From Euborellia annulipes (Eukaryota > Arthropoda > Insecta > Dermaptera > Anisolabididae): 64,000 bases of DNA. Positions 22,175 through 34,580 of this stretch are shown piece by piece. A program made the translations under genes and the position numbers. Within the stretch, counting starts at the first letter, position 1. Each line of letters starts with the position of its first letter. Location of the stretch: NCBI GenBank assembly GCA_023213315.1, contig JAKCPI010005457.1, forward strand, positions 1 to 64,000, given 5' to 3'. The notes beneath the pieces were generated by a model. That model searched no databases. It saw only the letters and a program-made list of their open reading frames with translations, and was not told the origin of the DNA.

Positions 22175-22706
22175 TCGGTTTTCTTGAATAATCGGAGTGT
22201 ATTAAAACTAAAGCTTATTTGATTTTCCTTTTCTTTCACTAGGCTAATTAATCATTCTCTAGTTACTCCACTAGGATGGAATATTTTTCAATCATGACCA
22301 GTCAATCTTGTCACAAATATATATATCAGTCCACGACTTTGTCCCCTTTTCAAGCTGGCTGAAAGGGATGGGGGCAGATGTCATTATCGGTGGAGCCATC
22401 AGTCTTTATATACCAACATTTTCGGTTAAGCATTTTGGTTGTATAAGTTCAAGGCTCCACACCGATTTCTTACTTAAGGATATAGGTACTCAATGGCGCT
22501 GAGGAGGCGAAAACATGGTCTAAAAAAGCCAAAAAAAATACACGCTAATCAATTAATATCGTTTAATTTTTGTTATTGTAGGTATTGTAATCATTTTTAT
22601 CACGTGGATGTAGTACTTTAGCAATGTTGGTAGGCTAACTAAAAAGAGAAATCGGCTTCATGTTAATGAACTCTTACTGTTGTTTTTTAGTAAATCGAAC
22701 CTGATT
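22175..22706. other. 3' flank of gene B and duplicated flank
   Basis: From 22500 the sequence GGCGAAAACATGGTCTAAAA through ATGTTGG repeats 690-835 on the same strand, so a piece of the left flank of the window has been duplicated here. No gene was seen. Confidence 0.5.
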
Positions 22707-22710
22707 TTAA

Positions 22711-23505
22711 GATTGTTCGGATAGTACCCCGTAAGTCATAATAGAATCTTTTTTTTTTTTAATAAAATGAAAAATTTGAATTCATAAATTCATTATTATA
22801 ATTTAGTTGTGACCTATCATAGTTTACAATTGTATTAAGTTAATAATTTAATTACCAAAAATAATAAATGAATTACTTTTGACTCAAGTATTTCTTTTCA
22901 TAATATAGATCTGGCAACATTAGCATTTGACAGCTGATTATGTTGATCTGGTATAGTGATCAGTTGTATTTTATTTATAATATTACCATGAGTAATTCAA
23001 ATCAGTTTAGACACAATGGGCGATTTGAAAAAAAAAAAAAAAAAAAAAAAAAAATATGGTAAATTGAAAAAAATGTAAGTGAAAGCGAATTATTTTATGC
23101 GACGTTGCCGGACTGGTCTGAGTCAGGTGACTTAATAATTTTTTTAAAAATGACTGACGGTCATTTTCGGGAATTTTTTGACTTTCATGTTAAAATATCT
23201 TTAAAAGCCCTCAGTAGAAACCTTTGATTTTATGTTTAACGTATTCTTCGGAAGTGAATTGATAAAATGTAAGTTTTTTGTTTTTGTATCTATTGCAGAG
23301 GTGTCTATATAATTCGATATGTGTGCGTTTCGTCGACATTCCCCATAGACTACATGTTAAATTTCAATTTTTTAATAATTAATTACACGATAACCCTGTG
23401 TTAGATCTGCTTCAAAATTTTATTTTATACCTATGTGATAGTGATTAAAAATATATTAAAAAATTAGCTTTTAATCTAATAAAGTGCTTTAATGTCCGAA
23501 CAATC
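22711..23505 (+). mobile_element. TTAA-flanked non-autonomous DNA element, copy 1
   Basis: The 795-bp element has terminal GATTGTTCGGA inverted repeats and TTAA on both sides (22707-22710, 23506-23509). It carries a long A-run (about 23028-23054). No transposase frame survives. TTAA targets suggest a piggyBac or Kolobok relative. Confidence 0.75.
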
Positions 23506-23654
23506 TTAACAAACTCCTTGAAATGCATAAAATTCAACCTTCTAATTAGTTATGCCTTTTGAATCTTAATAAAAATATTCCTCAATATAAACTATGCATT
23601 TTAATTGCTCCCATTCTTCTTTTTAAACTCAGAAATATGATAGGTGTTATATCC

Positions 23655-24203
23655 AGGGGGGCTCGTGGGTGTAGTGAGCTAGGGTGTCGGCTTCTGCAAA
23701 GAAATCCCTGTTCAAATTCTTGGCATGCGGGATTTTTCATTAAATAAAAATATTTATTTAATGTAAACAAATCCTCAACCAGGCACTGGATTGGAATATA
23801 GGATCTCACCACAATAGCCCTCGGGCAACTCTACGAGGAGAGGGAGTTGCTGTGACATCCCGTCCTGTGGAAGGGACGTAAAGAAGGTTCCCTCTCAGTG
23901 ATGCATTCTTCGAAAGGAGTAGGCTACGCACCGGTGCTGAGGGAGTCCCTCCTCAACTAGGACATCCTCCATAGCATAGAAGAGGTTGGATATAAGGAGC
24001 CGGTTGGAACCAGAAATAAGGATTAGTTCACTGGCTAAAGACGAACGCAAGAGGAGGAGCTAGAGATAGGAAATGATGTAACTTCACGGGGTGCCGGTAG
24101 ATGGCTACGGCCAGAGGCCGGTTGGGTTTGAGGTGTGTGTCTTCGTGCACGAAAGCACCTCGGGTAAATAAACGGGGATCCCGATAGGAATTTCAAAATA
24201 ATA
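23655..24203 (+). mobile_element. tRNA-headed SINE-like retroelement (549 bp) with 15-bp duplication
   Basis: It is flanked by the perfect 15-bp direct repeat ATAGGTGTTATATCC (23640-23654, 24204-24218). The head GGGGGGCTCGTGGGTGTAGTG has an A-box-like part and a B box GTTCAAATTC 50 bp on. The body is GC-richer than its surroundings and the tail is AATAATA-type. A fragment of the head also occurs at 39115-39170. It is unlike family S1. Confidence 0.82.
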
Positions 24204-24247
24204 ATAGGTGTTATATCCTATTTAACGGCTATAAAATAATGTTACAC

Positions 24248-24941
24248 GTATAAAATAAAATTTTGAAGCAGATCTAACACAGGGTTATCGTGTAATTAAT
24301 TATTAAAAAATTGAAATTTAACATGTAGTCTATGGGGAATGTCGACGAAACGCACATATATCGAATTATATAGACACCTCTGCAATAGATACAAAAACAA
24401 AAAACTTACATTTTATCAATTCACTTCCGAAGAATACGTTAAATATAAAATCAAAAGATTCTGCTGAGGGCTTTTAAAGATATTTTAACATGAAAGTCAA
24501 AAAATTCCCTAAAATGACAGTCAGTCATTTTTAAAAAAATAAGTAAGTCACCTGACTCAGACCAGTCCGGCAACGTCGCATAAAATAATTCACTTTCACT
24601 TACATTTTTTTTTAAATTTACGATATTTTTTTTTTTCAAATCGCCCATTGTGTCTAAACTGATTTGAATTACTCATTGTAATATTATAAATAAAATACAA
24701 CTGATCACTATACCAGATCAACATAATCAGCTGTCAAATGCTCATGTTGCCAGATGAATATGAAAAGAAATACTTGAGTCAAAAGTAATTCATATATTCT
24801 TTTTGGTAATTAAATTATTAACTTAATACAATTATAAACTATGATAGGTCACGACTAAATTATAATAAGGAATTCAAATTTTTCATTTTATTTAAAAAAA
24901 AAATAGATTATTATGACCTATGGGGTACTATCCGAACAACC
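24248..24941 (-). mobile_element. TTAA-type element, copy 2 (inverted, truncated)
   Basis: This is the reverse complement of 22711-23430 with mismatches, ending at TTAA (24942-24945). Its inner end is lost. With copy 1 it makes a palindrome of roughly 700-bp arms around the SINE at 23655. Confidence 0.8.
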
Positions 24942-24953
24942 TTAAATCTGCCG

Positions 24954-26079
24954 CAGGGGGGTGCACTCCAATGGGAGAATTTGAAATTGTGTGACGTCAC
25001 GTATGCCACCCCAGTGAGAGTTTGACACTTTAATCCGCTAGAGAGCAGGGTAGTCAACCGATGAAATGATCATGTGATTTCTATATATATTATATTCAAA
25101 TATTGTCAAATACGTTAAAATTGTCATTTAAGAGATAAGTATTGGATTTCATTATATACTTAAAAATGTTTTTAATTATATTTATATGTTTATTAACTAC
25201 ATTTCCATTTATATTTTTAGAAAAAGAAAATGTTTAGCAAAAAATTGCAATAATTATGACAAACTAATGAAATTGATAACCTAAAGATCATTCGATTTGG
25301 GCACAGTATTCCTAAAAATAACAGTCACCTGTGAGATCTTTCACAACAAATGGAAACATCAAATAAGATAAGTAATTTTTCTAGTAAAACTGTGATAAAT
25401 ATTAGTGAAAATCAAACAATTGTCAATATTTTTGACAATAGTTTGAGAACACCAAATATTCTTTAAAATTTATTAGAGAAATGGAGAAAGATCATCCATT
25501 AAATGATACATCAAATTCCTTAGAAGTTTTTCTTTTGCTGAGGATTCAGATGTTATTCGTCGACAAAACTATCAACCGGACAACTCGCCTAATTTACCAA
25601 TAACTTACGTTACTAATTTTGATTCTTTTTCAGATCGTCACAAATCTATAACAAATGACAATTTAACTTTATTTATTTATCTCTTGTGTATTTTTGTTCA
25701 TTTTTACATATTATAAATTTTTTTATTTCTTTTTTGTATTCTGTACCCCAAAAGGTATAAAATGTATTTATCTGTATTTTTTAAATAAATAGTTTATCTT
25801 TCCAAAATATCTGATGTTTATGTTATAAAAAATACCCAGATTCTTTCTATATTAAAAATTACTTATTAACAAAAAAAATAATATATATAATTAAAAAAAA
25901 AAAATCAATCAATAATATATATATATATATTTACACGAAATACATAATTTTAAATTTAGCGGCTAAAATTTGGTTTGAATTTTGCGCAAATTCCCTGCGT
26001 TCTGATTGTGCCACCCTGATGGCGGACAAAAACCAGAAATTAACATTGAGTACGCTCTCTGTTTTATATATACTCTGTG
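24954..26079 (+). mobile_element. non-autonomous hAT element, copy 2
   Basis: 1126 bp flanked by the 8-bp direct repeat ATCTGCCG (24946-24953, 26080-26087). Ends are CAGGGGGGTGCACTCC and ATATACTCTGTG. It is the inverted homologue of 6513-7655 and has a one-base loss in the short internal frame (TTTTTCTTTTGCTG region near 25530). Confidence 0.88.
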
Positions 26080-26154
26080 ATCTGCCGCTTCTCCACAACT
26101 CTTGCTCTTTTTGTTTTTATCAACCATATTCTGTCATCTCTGTTCTGTTCCATC

Positions 26155-27366
26155 CAGGGAGGTAGGGAGGGAAGCTTTGGAATAAAAGTTGTCGCCTAAA
26201 TGACGTCACAGCCGCCATATTGAAAAGATGAAAACATTGGATTTTCCATTGAACGTAATGTTAATATATCATCAAATTTCGGGCCTTTTTTTGGAAAATT
26301 ATGTGAGCAAAAATTTTCTCATGAAGGAAAAACTCTTTAAAAATTATTTTATTTCAGCCGCAGGTCGTTTTGATATCCATATATGTATAAAAAAAAATTA
26401 AATGTTGCGGCAATCATTCTCTTCCTAATGCTGTTGATTAGTCAATTAAAAAAAAGAAATTATCATTAGTTTAATGGAAAAAATGGTTACAAAAAATAAA
26501 ATATAAACAAAAAATATATTTATTAATATATTTAAATTAATTACCAAAAATATTAATATTAAAAATTAATATAAATCTCATAATGTTATATACAAAAAAT
26601 ATTTTGTTTAGTATGATAAATTTATGCAATTAACTGAGTATATAGAAATGCCTGGACCCCCAATAAATATATTATTAAAAATACGAGTATAATTAAAAGT
26701 CTTAAATGGCCTTAAGTTGCCGATAAGACTGTGTGAATGTGAGTGTTAATGTGAGTGTGAATGAGAAAACAAAGTGTGGATGTTTAAAAAAAAAAAAAAA
26801 CTGACTATATATAAATATGACTGGTAGTTTTGAGGCACTTGTTATGATAAAAAAAAAAAAATACCTGATGTTTTCTCATCAAAAGAAGCTTTTTAGGGGG
26901 CTTGTGGAAAGAAAATGTTTTCCCAGATTCCTCTTAATTTTGCTGTCTTTTACTTGTTTTTATGGGTCGTTTCATGCATTCATATGCAGATCATGCCATG
27001 TTAATTATTTTTAAAAATAAAAATAAAATAAAAACACACAAAATCAAGAATTCTTCAACAAAACAACTATCTATAACCTATACCTAACCTAGGCTTAAAA
27101 TCTAAAAAAAAACAAGTAAATACAAATTAAATCATTAAAAACTATTTCAAATGTTTAAATATATGAACAAAACTATAAAACAAAGAAGAAATATCTAAGA
27201 AAAACTTTCAAAAACACGAGGAAATTGAAAACAAAATTGTATTGTGTCCTATGGAAAAGTCAATGTTTACATATTTTCAATATGGCCGACACGAATTTCT
27301 CCCCTCTTTTTTGGAGCCACCCCCCACTCCTTCAAACAAGCCTTAGTGTCACTCCCTACCTCCCTG
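26155..27366. mobile_element. non-autonomous hAT element in the gene C promoter
   Basis: TIRs CAGGGAGGTAGGGAG and CTCCCTACCTCCCTG, flanked by GTTCCATC (26147-26154, 27367-27374). The paralogous promoter of gene A (7690-7705) reads straight across the site. A fragment of SINE S1 (26640-26800) is nested within. No transposase is present. Confidence 0.93.
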
Positions 27367-27465
27367 GTTCCATCAGGGAAATAAACTCATTATTCTAATT
27401 TGATTCTTTATTCCACCCTTTGAATTATTTAATAATAATTAAATATTAAAAATCCTCTCAAGAAG

Positions 27466-29498
27466 ATGTCTTTGATCAAGCAAGAAGACATGTCAAACGA
27501 TGACATCAAATACCCCATTCATATTGGTAATTTATTTTTATTTTATAACCTCAATCGCATCTTTCATTTATTTCTAGTCATTCATTTTCTTTTTAAATCA
27601 CAATATCACATAGCCTTTGTATGCCAAATGCTGAAGGAGAGTTTCGCACAAAATCTCATAGGCCTTGAAGGCTTTTTAGCGTCATTATTATTAATCTACA
27701 AAAATATATTTTTGTAAACATCTCAAGTCTATAAGAAATCAAGATGGACAAATAAAATTTCTTATGAAACGTCTCCTTCATCCTATTTGGCATCCAAAGG
27801 CTTTGTTTTTTACTGCAGCTCTAATGGTTTGCATATTTCTAATCATAAAGAGCAACTCCTCTCCAAATAATTTTTAATCATTTTATATAAACGTTGGTGG
27901 CGACTTCATAAATACTTATAAGGACCCTCAACAAATAAAAGTTCCACTTTAATAATTAGAGTGAGTTTATACAATTTATACATATTTAAATATAAAATTC
28001 AAAATTAATAATAATATTATACCTATATACAGGGCCACAGACAGACTTGACGGGCCCCGGGGCTACTTACTAATACGGCTTCTCCCCCCCCCCCCTCCCC
28101 AAAAAAGTTTTTTTTTAGTATATAAAAGGCTATTTTGGCCTTCATGCCAACAATCTTTTACACAGGGCCCCGGGGATATATCCCCCTCCCCCCTGTCTGC
28201 GGCCCTGCCTATATATATATGTTTGATCTGTGATTATACCTCTCTCTAAAGCCACATACAAGTTGAGATTTCGGAGCGAAACGTCAGAGAGGCAGATCTA
28301 TAGGCCTACAGCTCTCGTAATCAATAAGGCGTCAATGACAAATAATTTATTTAATTATAACAAATAGATAACTCAAAAACGTCAAAACGTTTTGACAATA
28401 ACAATTTTGAGATTCTTGACACAGAGTCCAATAGAGTGAAGAGATTTTTCAGAGTCTTGCTATATTCAAAAGCACATTAATACGGCTGTGTTTTTAATTA
28501 TATCAAATAAATGGCTCAAATCAAACGAACGGTCACTGCATCTAGATTTAAATAGATTAATATAATTGTTTTTAAAAAAAGAGAAATGCCATTGAACCGA
28601 TTGAAAAATAAAGAAATTATTAAATTACTAGATAGAAATAAAAACTTTATGATATGAAATTGAAATAATTTACGAACTCAACAATGCTTTTATGTCATCC
28701 GACAAGCCTTGGGTGTCTACTTGTTATTTTCTCATTGCCAAGAATCTAGCCTGCACCTATCCTCATTTAAAATAGAATTTGAGGCTTTGAAGTTTCCATA
28801 AATTATTTCACAGACACATCTTTAGTATTATTCTTTTTGATTTTCATTTGTTTTTTTCACTAGGTCCAGTCTTCCCATGTATTCTTTGTAAAACCAACTT
28901 TATAAATTTATATTTTCTAACGAAGCATTTTAAAATATGTTTTTCAAACATTATACAAAGTATCGACAAGACAAATTTTGATTTCGTCAAAAAACCATCA
29001 AAAAAAGGCACAAGTAAAGCAATTTATAATTTGTATTCATTTTGTTTTATATTTGTTTTTATTTATGATTAATATATTTCATTTCCAGGAAAAGAAAAAA
29101 CCTTAGAAAAAAGGAAGAAGGAAGATTTCAACATAAATGATAAAAAGGGAAAATCCCAGTCAAATTCTAAAAAGAAGAATTTGAAAACTTCATTCGCCAA
29201 CAAAAGAATACAACCGAAGAGATCTTTCATATGTGAAATTTGTTCAAAACCATTTAACAGCAAATCAGATTTAAAACGACATTTATTTATTCATACTGGT
29301 CTAAGACCTTATCAATGTGATATTTGTTCTAAACAATTTAACGACAAATCTAATCTCAACACACATTTACGTATTCATTTTGGCCAAAAAGAATATAAAT
29401 GTGATATTTGTTGTAGAGAATTTAATCGAAAACATCATCTGATGGTACATTTGCGTGTTCATTCTCGAGAAAAAATAAATGATAGAAATTCGTATTAA
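27466..29498 (+). CDS. C2H2 zinc-finger gene C (3 fingers), three exons
   Basis: Exons 27466-27526, 28864-29013 and 29089-29498 join in phase 1 to code about 206 residues. Exon 1 is as in A and B with two changes (Lys for Asn, Ile for Phe). Exon 2 reads CILCKTNF..KHFKIC. Exon 3 codes a Lys-rich linker and three C2H2 fingers. The second and third fingers correspond by sequence to fingers 3 and 4 of gene B, and the C terminus ends REKINDRNSY. It is the shortest of the tandem trio with the shortest intron 1 (1.3 kb). All three exons are open, so it may be active, but a hAT insertion sits 100 bp upstream of its ATG. Confidence 0.8.
28030..28207. mobile_element. hAT-type MITE in gene C intron 1
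   Basis: Inverted ends CAGGGCCACAGACAG and CTGTCTGCGGCCCTG, flanked by the 8-bp repeat CCTATATA (28022-28029, 28208-28215). A CGAAACGTC-containing retroelement-like fragment follows at 28225-28330. Confidence 0.85.
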
Positions 29499-30860
29499 TT
29501 AAGAGAAAATATCTAAAATAATTATATCTCCCTCTTGAATCGTTTCAAGACGCGCTACGGTTATCGTCAAAGTCTAATATGGCCTAAGTTGCCGAAAAGA
29601 CTGTGTGAGTGTGAGTGTGAGTGAAAAAAAGTGTGAGTGTTAAAAAAAAAAAAAATTTGCTCGGCCTCATTGCAGGGTTTTGATAAAATTAAAATAAGGA
29701 TGTAAAGAATAAACAAATTGGTATTATAATAAATTATTCTTTATTAGGTTTATAATCACATTTATTAGAATATTTTAAATGATTATGAATTAAATAAAAA
29801 ATAAATAAATAAATAATTATACATATTTTTAAAAAATAATAAAAATACCTTTTATAAAATTTGAAAGCCCACAAAAAAACACAAAAAAAGGTTCCCAAAT
29901 GTTATATCAATAAGCATTTTTTGTTATAAGCAAGTTCAATGATAAATAATTTCTAATTATTAATAAACGTATCAATTTCTCTGTATAATTAAATGATTTT
30001 TTTGAGAGAGATTGAGAAAGAAAATGTTAACAGTGCAGGGAAAGTCCTTTCAATCAAACTCTGCTTCTATTTCTAGTTTTGTTTTATTAAAAATAATTTT
30101 TCTTCAATTTTTTTACTATAGTAAGGGAAAATCATTTGGAAGAGATGAATATATATTATTTAAATTTAGGAGTCAGGCAGTTGACTAAAAGCCTATATAT
30201 ATACAAAAAAAAAAAAAAAAAAAAAGTTCTTTATTCTCAAGGGGAAGAAAAATGAATGCTAAGCTTAGTGTTTATTTAAGAGAAGAGTTAGAAGTTCAGA
30301 TGGGGAAAAGAAGACATGGAACGATCGACCAAAAAGAATTTATATAGATATTATGTACTAGAATACCTTGAGCTCGGGCTTTTGTTGGCATTAACGAGTT
30401 CTCGATTAGGATTTTGTAATTATTCGTTTTGTTTACATATATTTTCCACAACAATTAATAATCAACAACTCAGTCCCTGCTTCCTAGATCGCTCATTCTC
30501 TACAATTTGGAGACATGGACGAGACATCTTATTGCGGATGGAGGGCAATTTGAGTGAGCAACAAAGAAAAAAAAAGGTGAGTATGGACAAATGACATGTG
30601 TAGAAGAAAATAAGAGATCTTTGGGAGAGAAGCGGAGCGACAAATAGCGGGAGTGGCGACCCGAGAAATAAAAGAAATGGTGTCTATAAAAAAGAAGTCA
30701 GAATTGAAGTATATCCCAAACTCCAGACGGGGAGTAAAGGAATCTGTAAATAATTAAATAAATTTTAAAAGAGTTATTGTTGCGATAGCAGTAGATGCAG
30801 GTAAATAATAGAAACCAACCAGTTTTTTATTTGTTCATCCATTACAAATAACATTGTAGG
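29499..30860. other. gene C 3' flank, SINE fragment, no gene seen
   Basis: A 3' fragment of SINE S1 lies at 29546-29655 (GGTTATCGTCAAAGTCT..GACTGTGTGAGTG and A-run). The rest is AT-rich. A 92-codon frame at 30316-30594 has no recognisable domain and no homologue I can name, and its use is doubtful. Confidence 0.4.
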
Positions 30861-30864
30861 CATA

Positions 30865-31320
30865 TATATGAACAATGTTACATACGAGGGTGAAGTTACG
30901 CTACCAAGTTATAACCACATACATATTGGCAACAACATACTCGAATCGGCCAAACAAATTTTGCTTAGAAATCACTTCCAGCGCTATGTAACCACATGGA
31001 GACAATTGCTTTCACCTCATTGTTTTGGAATCTTAGATTCTTTTCCAGCTTACCGAACACATGATAATCGCATAGCGCTAAAAGTCTGAACAGTATGGAG
31101 GATGTTGCCATACCTCCCAATTGAATCGCTGCAGCAGTTCGGACATTTGGATCTTGTAAGGGGTTGCATAACCGTGCAACAAAATCATCATGTGTCCAGT
31201 AAACTGAAAAAGTAACTTGGCGAACGACGATTCCAAAAAGATGAGAGCCATGTAGCGCTGGAGGTGATTTCTACGCATCCGGAATCGACGAGTTGGTTGC
31301 CCATTCCGAGATATGTTTAC
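30865..31320 (-). pseudogene. mariner transposase remnant
   Basis: Minus-strand frame 31078-31278 contains LLQRFNWEVWQHPPYCSDF, which corresponds to the conserved mariner transposase segment with the catalytic Asp context (HPPYSPDL in the family). The reading frame is short and broken on both sides. Confidence 0.7.
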
Positions 31321-31482
31321 AACACGATAATTTTCTCAAGAGCACGTTTCAGTGAGACAAAATACTAAGTTCAGGTCACCTGGACCCTGATTTGACCCTG
31401 ACTAATGTAGAAAAGTAATATGTCTTACCAAATTTGTATATCATAAATAAATTTTCTTCCACAGCACTTAATACCATATTTT

Positions 31483-31985
31483 TTGGAGCATTCAATTTTA
31501 GAATCTGTGGCGACTCCTCTCATTGTTAGCGACTTCCTTCTTTGTTATTCGTTGCCTCGCGACTCTGTTTTTGTTTTTGTAAAAAGTTTATATATTTTTA
31601 TTATTTTTTTTTATTCTACAAATTATCAATTTATTGAAGTTGTTCACTTCAACTGGATCACGTCGGGGTCACCAGCTGAAGTGAACAACTTCAATAAATT
31701 GATAATTTGTAGAATGAATAAAAAGTAATTTATTAATGAGGATGCGTTACAAGGGCAGCCAAGGCGAAAAATAAAACAAAAATAGATTTTTGTGCCCTTG
31801 CTGCCCTTGTAACGCATCCTCATATCATAATATCCAGCCATCATGAAACAACTAGTGATTTATTTAGTTTGGAAAATAATAAAAATGTATAAACTCGTCG
31901 CGGGGCAACGAATAACAAAGAGGAAAGTCGCTAACAATGAGAGAAGTCGCCACAAATCTGATATCCAGAATATGGTCTGTTATTA
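31483..31985. repeat. nested inverted repeats (multi-stem foldback)
   Basis: The outer arms pair GTGGCGACTCCTCTCATTG (31507 on) with CGCTAACAATGAGAGAAGTC (to 31955). Inside, ATTTATTGAAGTTGTTCACT (31629) pairs with its complement ending at 31703, and GGATGCGTTACAAGGGCAGC (31740 on) pairs with GCTGCCCTTGTAACGCATCC (31800 on). All stems are compatible with one folded structure. Confidence 0.75.
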
Positions 31986-33260
31986 TCTCCCATTTTGCTA
32001 TTCCCAGAGTTGGGCTGACTCAAATACGGGATTCTTCCTTATATAGGTATATATAGAAAGAGAGACACTCCAAGAGCTACCGCCTTAGAAAAATTTACAG
32101 TATTTTAACAACAATATCTCTGCAAATTTTAGGTGAAATTTCTCAAAAGTTTGTTGATTATTTTTCACAGCGTCCCGTCTCCAGATCTGTAATTCTTTTT
32201 CTCTTCTCTAAATCACAAATTAAAGATTTTTTTTGTTTTTGTTTTTAATCAACCACCTGGCTACTAATCCACTCTATAATATCATTAAGTTTAAGTTATA
32301 ATTAATAAAATAAATTTTTTTAGGTCTTCTATATATAAGAGTTTAAGCTTTTTATGATTTCAAAAATATAGGGAACCCTTTGTTTATGCTTAAAAATTGA
32401 TTCACAATTTATATTTGCATATATAGATATAAATCAGCTTTGGTTTTTCTAATCACAAATTTAAAATAAATAATCTCATAAAAATATATTCATTAATATA
32501 CAATAAATAGTATACATTTTTTTTTTCTCTGATTAATAGACTAGACGGAGCTAGAGAAACAGAACAAATTAAATAGAAATTGACAAAAAAACAACAAAAC
32601 AAATCTCATAAACACAATGGGAACTCGATTATCCTAAGACTGGATAATCAAATAACAAAAATAAGAAAGAAAAATGCCACATTTCAGCTAACTTGGTTAA
32701 AATTGAAGCGACAAATTTGATATTTCCAACTTTCACGGATTGAAAAACATTGCCGATGAGACTAGGCTTCGTTTGACTCGCCTGCACTAAATGTTGTGAA
32801 ATTCTGAGCCTGCCGGGGTTCAAAATTCGCCAATTCAATCAATTTTAATCAAGCTTGATGAAATATATAAAATCTTGGCTGGAAGGGAGGCGTTAATCAG
32901 GCAGCTGCCTAGGGCGGCAGAGAGAGTAAAAATAAAGGAAGCAACCCTGTTTATAATACTGTAACAATCATTCAAAAAGAGAGATTATTCTTTGGCCACA
33001 ATCACACACAATCGACAAAAATTATCTCTCTTCAAGGAGAACTTTTTGAGAAAGTCAAGGAGAAAAACAAATTTTGGCTGAAAGATCAGGAAATTTTATA
33101 AGAAAATGATATTTCCTTGACTTCCATATTTCATCATTATCTCAAATTCTCCTATTGTACAAGTTTTTTTGACTAGATAAAATAATAATTCTCTGATCAT
33201 TTAGAATACCTAGAGTGTTTTTAAATTATGAGCACCTAATTATAGGTAAATAGTCTACAT
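31986..33260. other. AT-rich stretch without recognisable gene
   Basis: No coding exon, TIR pair or SINE was identified here. A short minus-strand frame (32629-32838) lacks known motifs. Confidence 0.3.
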
Positions 33261-33846
33261 CAGCGGTTCCCAACCTTTTGCCTACTTTTTCCGTAAAAAA
33301 AAAAAAAAAAACGCTGAGGCCCACAGGGTGTTTCAAAAAGGAACTTTGAAAATTCATATAAATTTATACAGAGAACCTAGAGAGGTGATTGTAGTGACAA
33401 TTTGTAGAGAAACAGATCAAGTTTGTTTTTTACCATTAATGGTTATCCTGCACACAGCTCATCGGTAGTCAATTTCTTCCCATACTCTTTAGTTTGAGCT
33501 AAAAAAAAAAAAAAAAAAACTTGATACGTTTCTCATTAAACAACACTAAAACCAGCTTCTTTGGATAAATTTATATGTGACTGATTTTTCAAACCAAAAC
33601 CCAGAGCTCGGGTCCGCTAGTGCTCGTGATAGTGCGATTCGGCACTAGCGAACTAGATGAGTCAAAACTTGATGTGCTTCTCTACAAATTGACACTACAA
33701 TCACCTCTCTAGGATCTCTGTATAAATTTATATGAATTTTCAAAGTTTCCAAGTCCTTTTTGAAGCACCCTGTATATATATATACTGGTATATATAATTT
33801 ATTTTCTTTCCTTAAACGTCCGCGGCCCACAGGTTGGGAACCGCTG
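33261..33846. mobile_element. hAT-type MITE (CAGCGGTTCCCAACCT ends)
   Basis: Inverted ends CAGCGGTTCCCAACCT and AGGTTGGGAACCGCTG, flanked by GTCTACAT and GTCTATAT (8 bp, one mismatch; 33253-33260, 33847-33854). An inner inverted repeat (AACTTTGAAAATTCATATAA and its complement) runs through most of the length. Confidence 0.88.
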
Positions 33847-33984
33847 GTCTATATCAAAAATGAAAGATTATTTTAAAAATATATATATTTTTGTATTAAT
33901 AAATAAAAATAAAATCTAATTCCTTCTTTTAATTCATTTTATATTAATAATAATCAACAAACACTCCCTTTTAATTAAAAACAG

Positions 33985-34580
33985 GAACTTCGCCTTAAGT
34001 GGTGTTGCTGAAGTTGGTTTATTTGTGAAAGAAAAACGCTAAATTTTCAGCCATCTTTTATTAAATAACAAGGTAATATGTTAGTATTATAGTTGTGGAT
34101 GTTGAGTTGTATCAAGGAAGGGTTGCTGGAGCAGCCAAATTTTTATCTTTATATATTTTATTGGGCCGACGTTTCCGTCTCGATAGAGGCCATCTTCAGG
34201 GCCCAATCTTTCAATGAAAGATCTCTCACCTGATGAGCAACATGACACACAGCTGCCTAATGCAAATTATATATATTTCCTTGACACTTATTGGGCCCTG
34301 AAGTTGGCCGAAAGGTCGGCCCAATAAAATATTTAAAGAAAAAAATTTGGCTGCTCCTGCAACCCTTCCTTGAAACAAGGTAATATTTCCAAATATTTCG
34401 AAGACCTATCGGCACTCCTTTGAACGAAAAAGAGAAACATTCTCACGAATCTCTCTTTTTCGTTTTATTATAGAACCACTGAAGAAAGAGTGCGCATAGG
34501 TCTCCAAAATATTTGGAAAACCTTGTTATTTAATTAAAAAATTGCTGAAAATTTAACATTTTTCTTTCACAAATAAAAAC
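33985..34580. mobile_element. foldback element with a nested retroelement-like insertion
   Basis: The outer arms match the 17859-18144 family (AGAAAAACGCTAAATTTTCA and its complement). The 12-bp ACAAGGTAATAT is duplicated around an insertion of about 295 bp (about 34079-34373). The insert has its own inverted ends (AGGGTTGCTGGAGCAGCC, GGCTGCTCCTGCAACCCT) and the motif GGGCCGACGTTTCCGTCTC. The duplication length suits a retroelement such as a Penelope-like fragment, but that assignment is weak. Confidence 0.6.

Noticed and set aside
24954..26079. Inverted repeat with 6513-7655 as evidence of a 17-kb inversion
   Set aside because: Each copy has its own 8-bp duplication, so they are independent hAT insertions in opposite orientation.
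30316..30594. 92-codon frame as a gene
   Set aside because: No domain, no splice context and no codon pattern support it.
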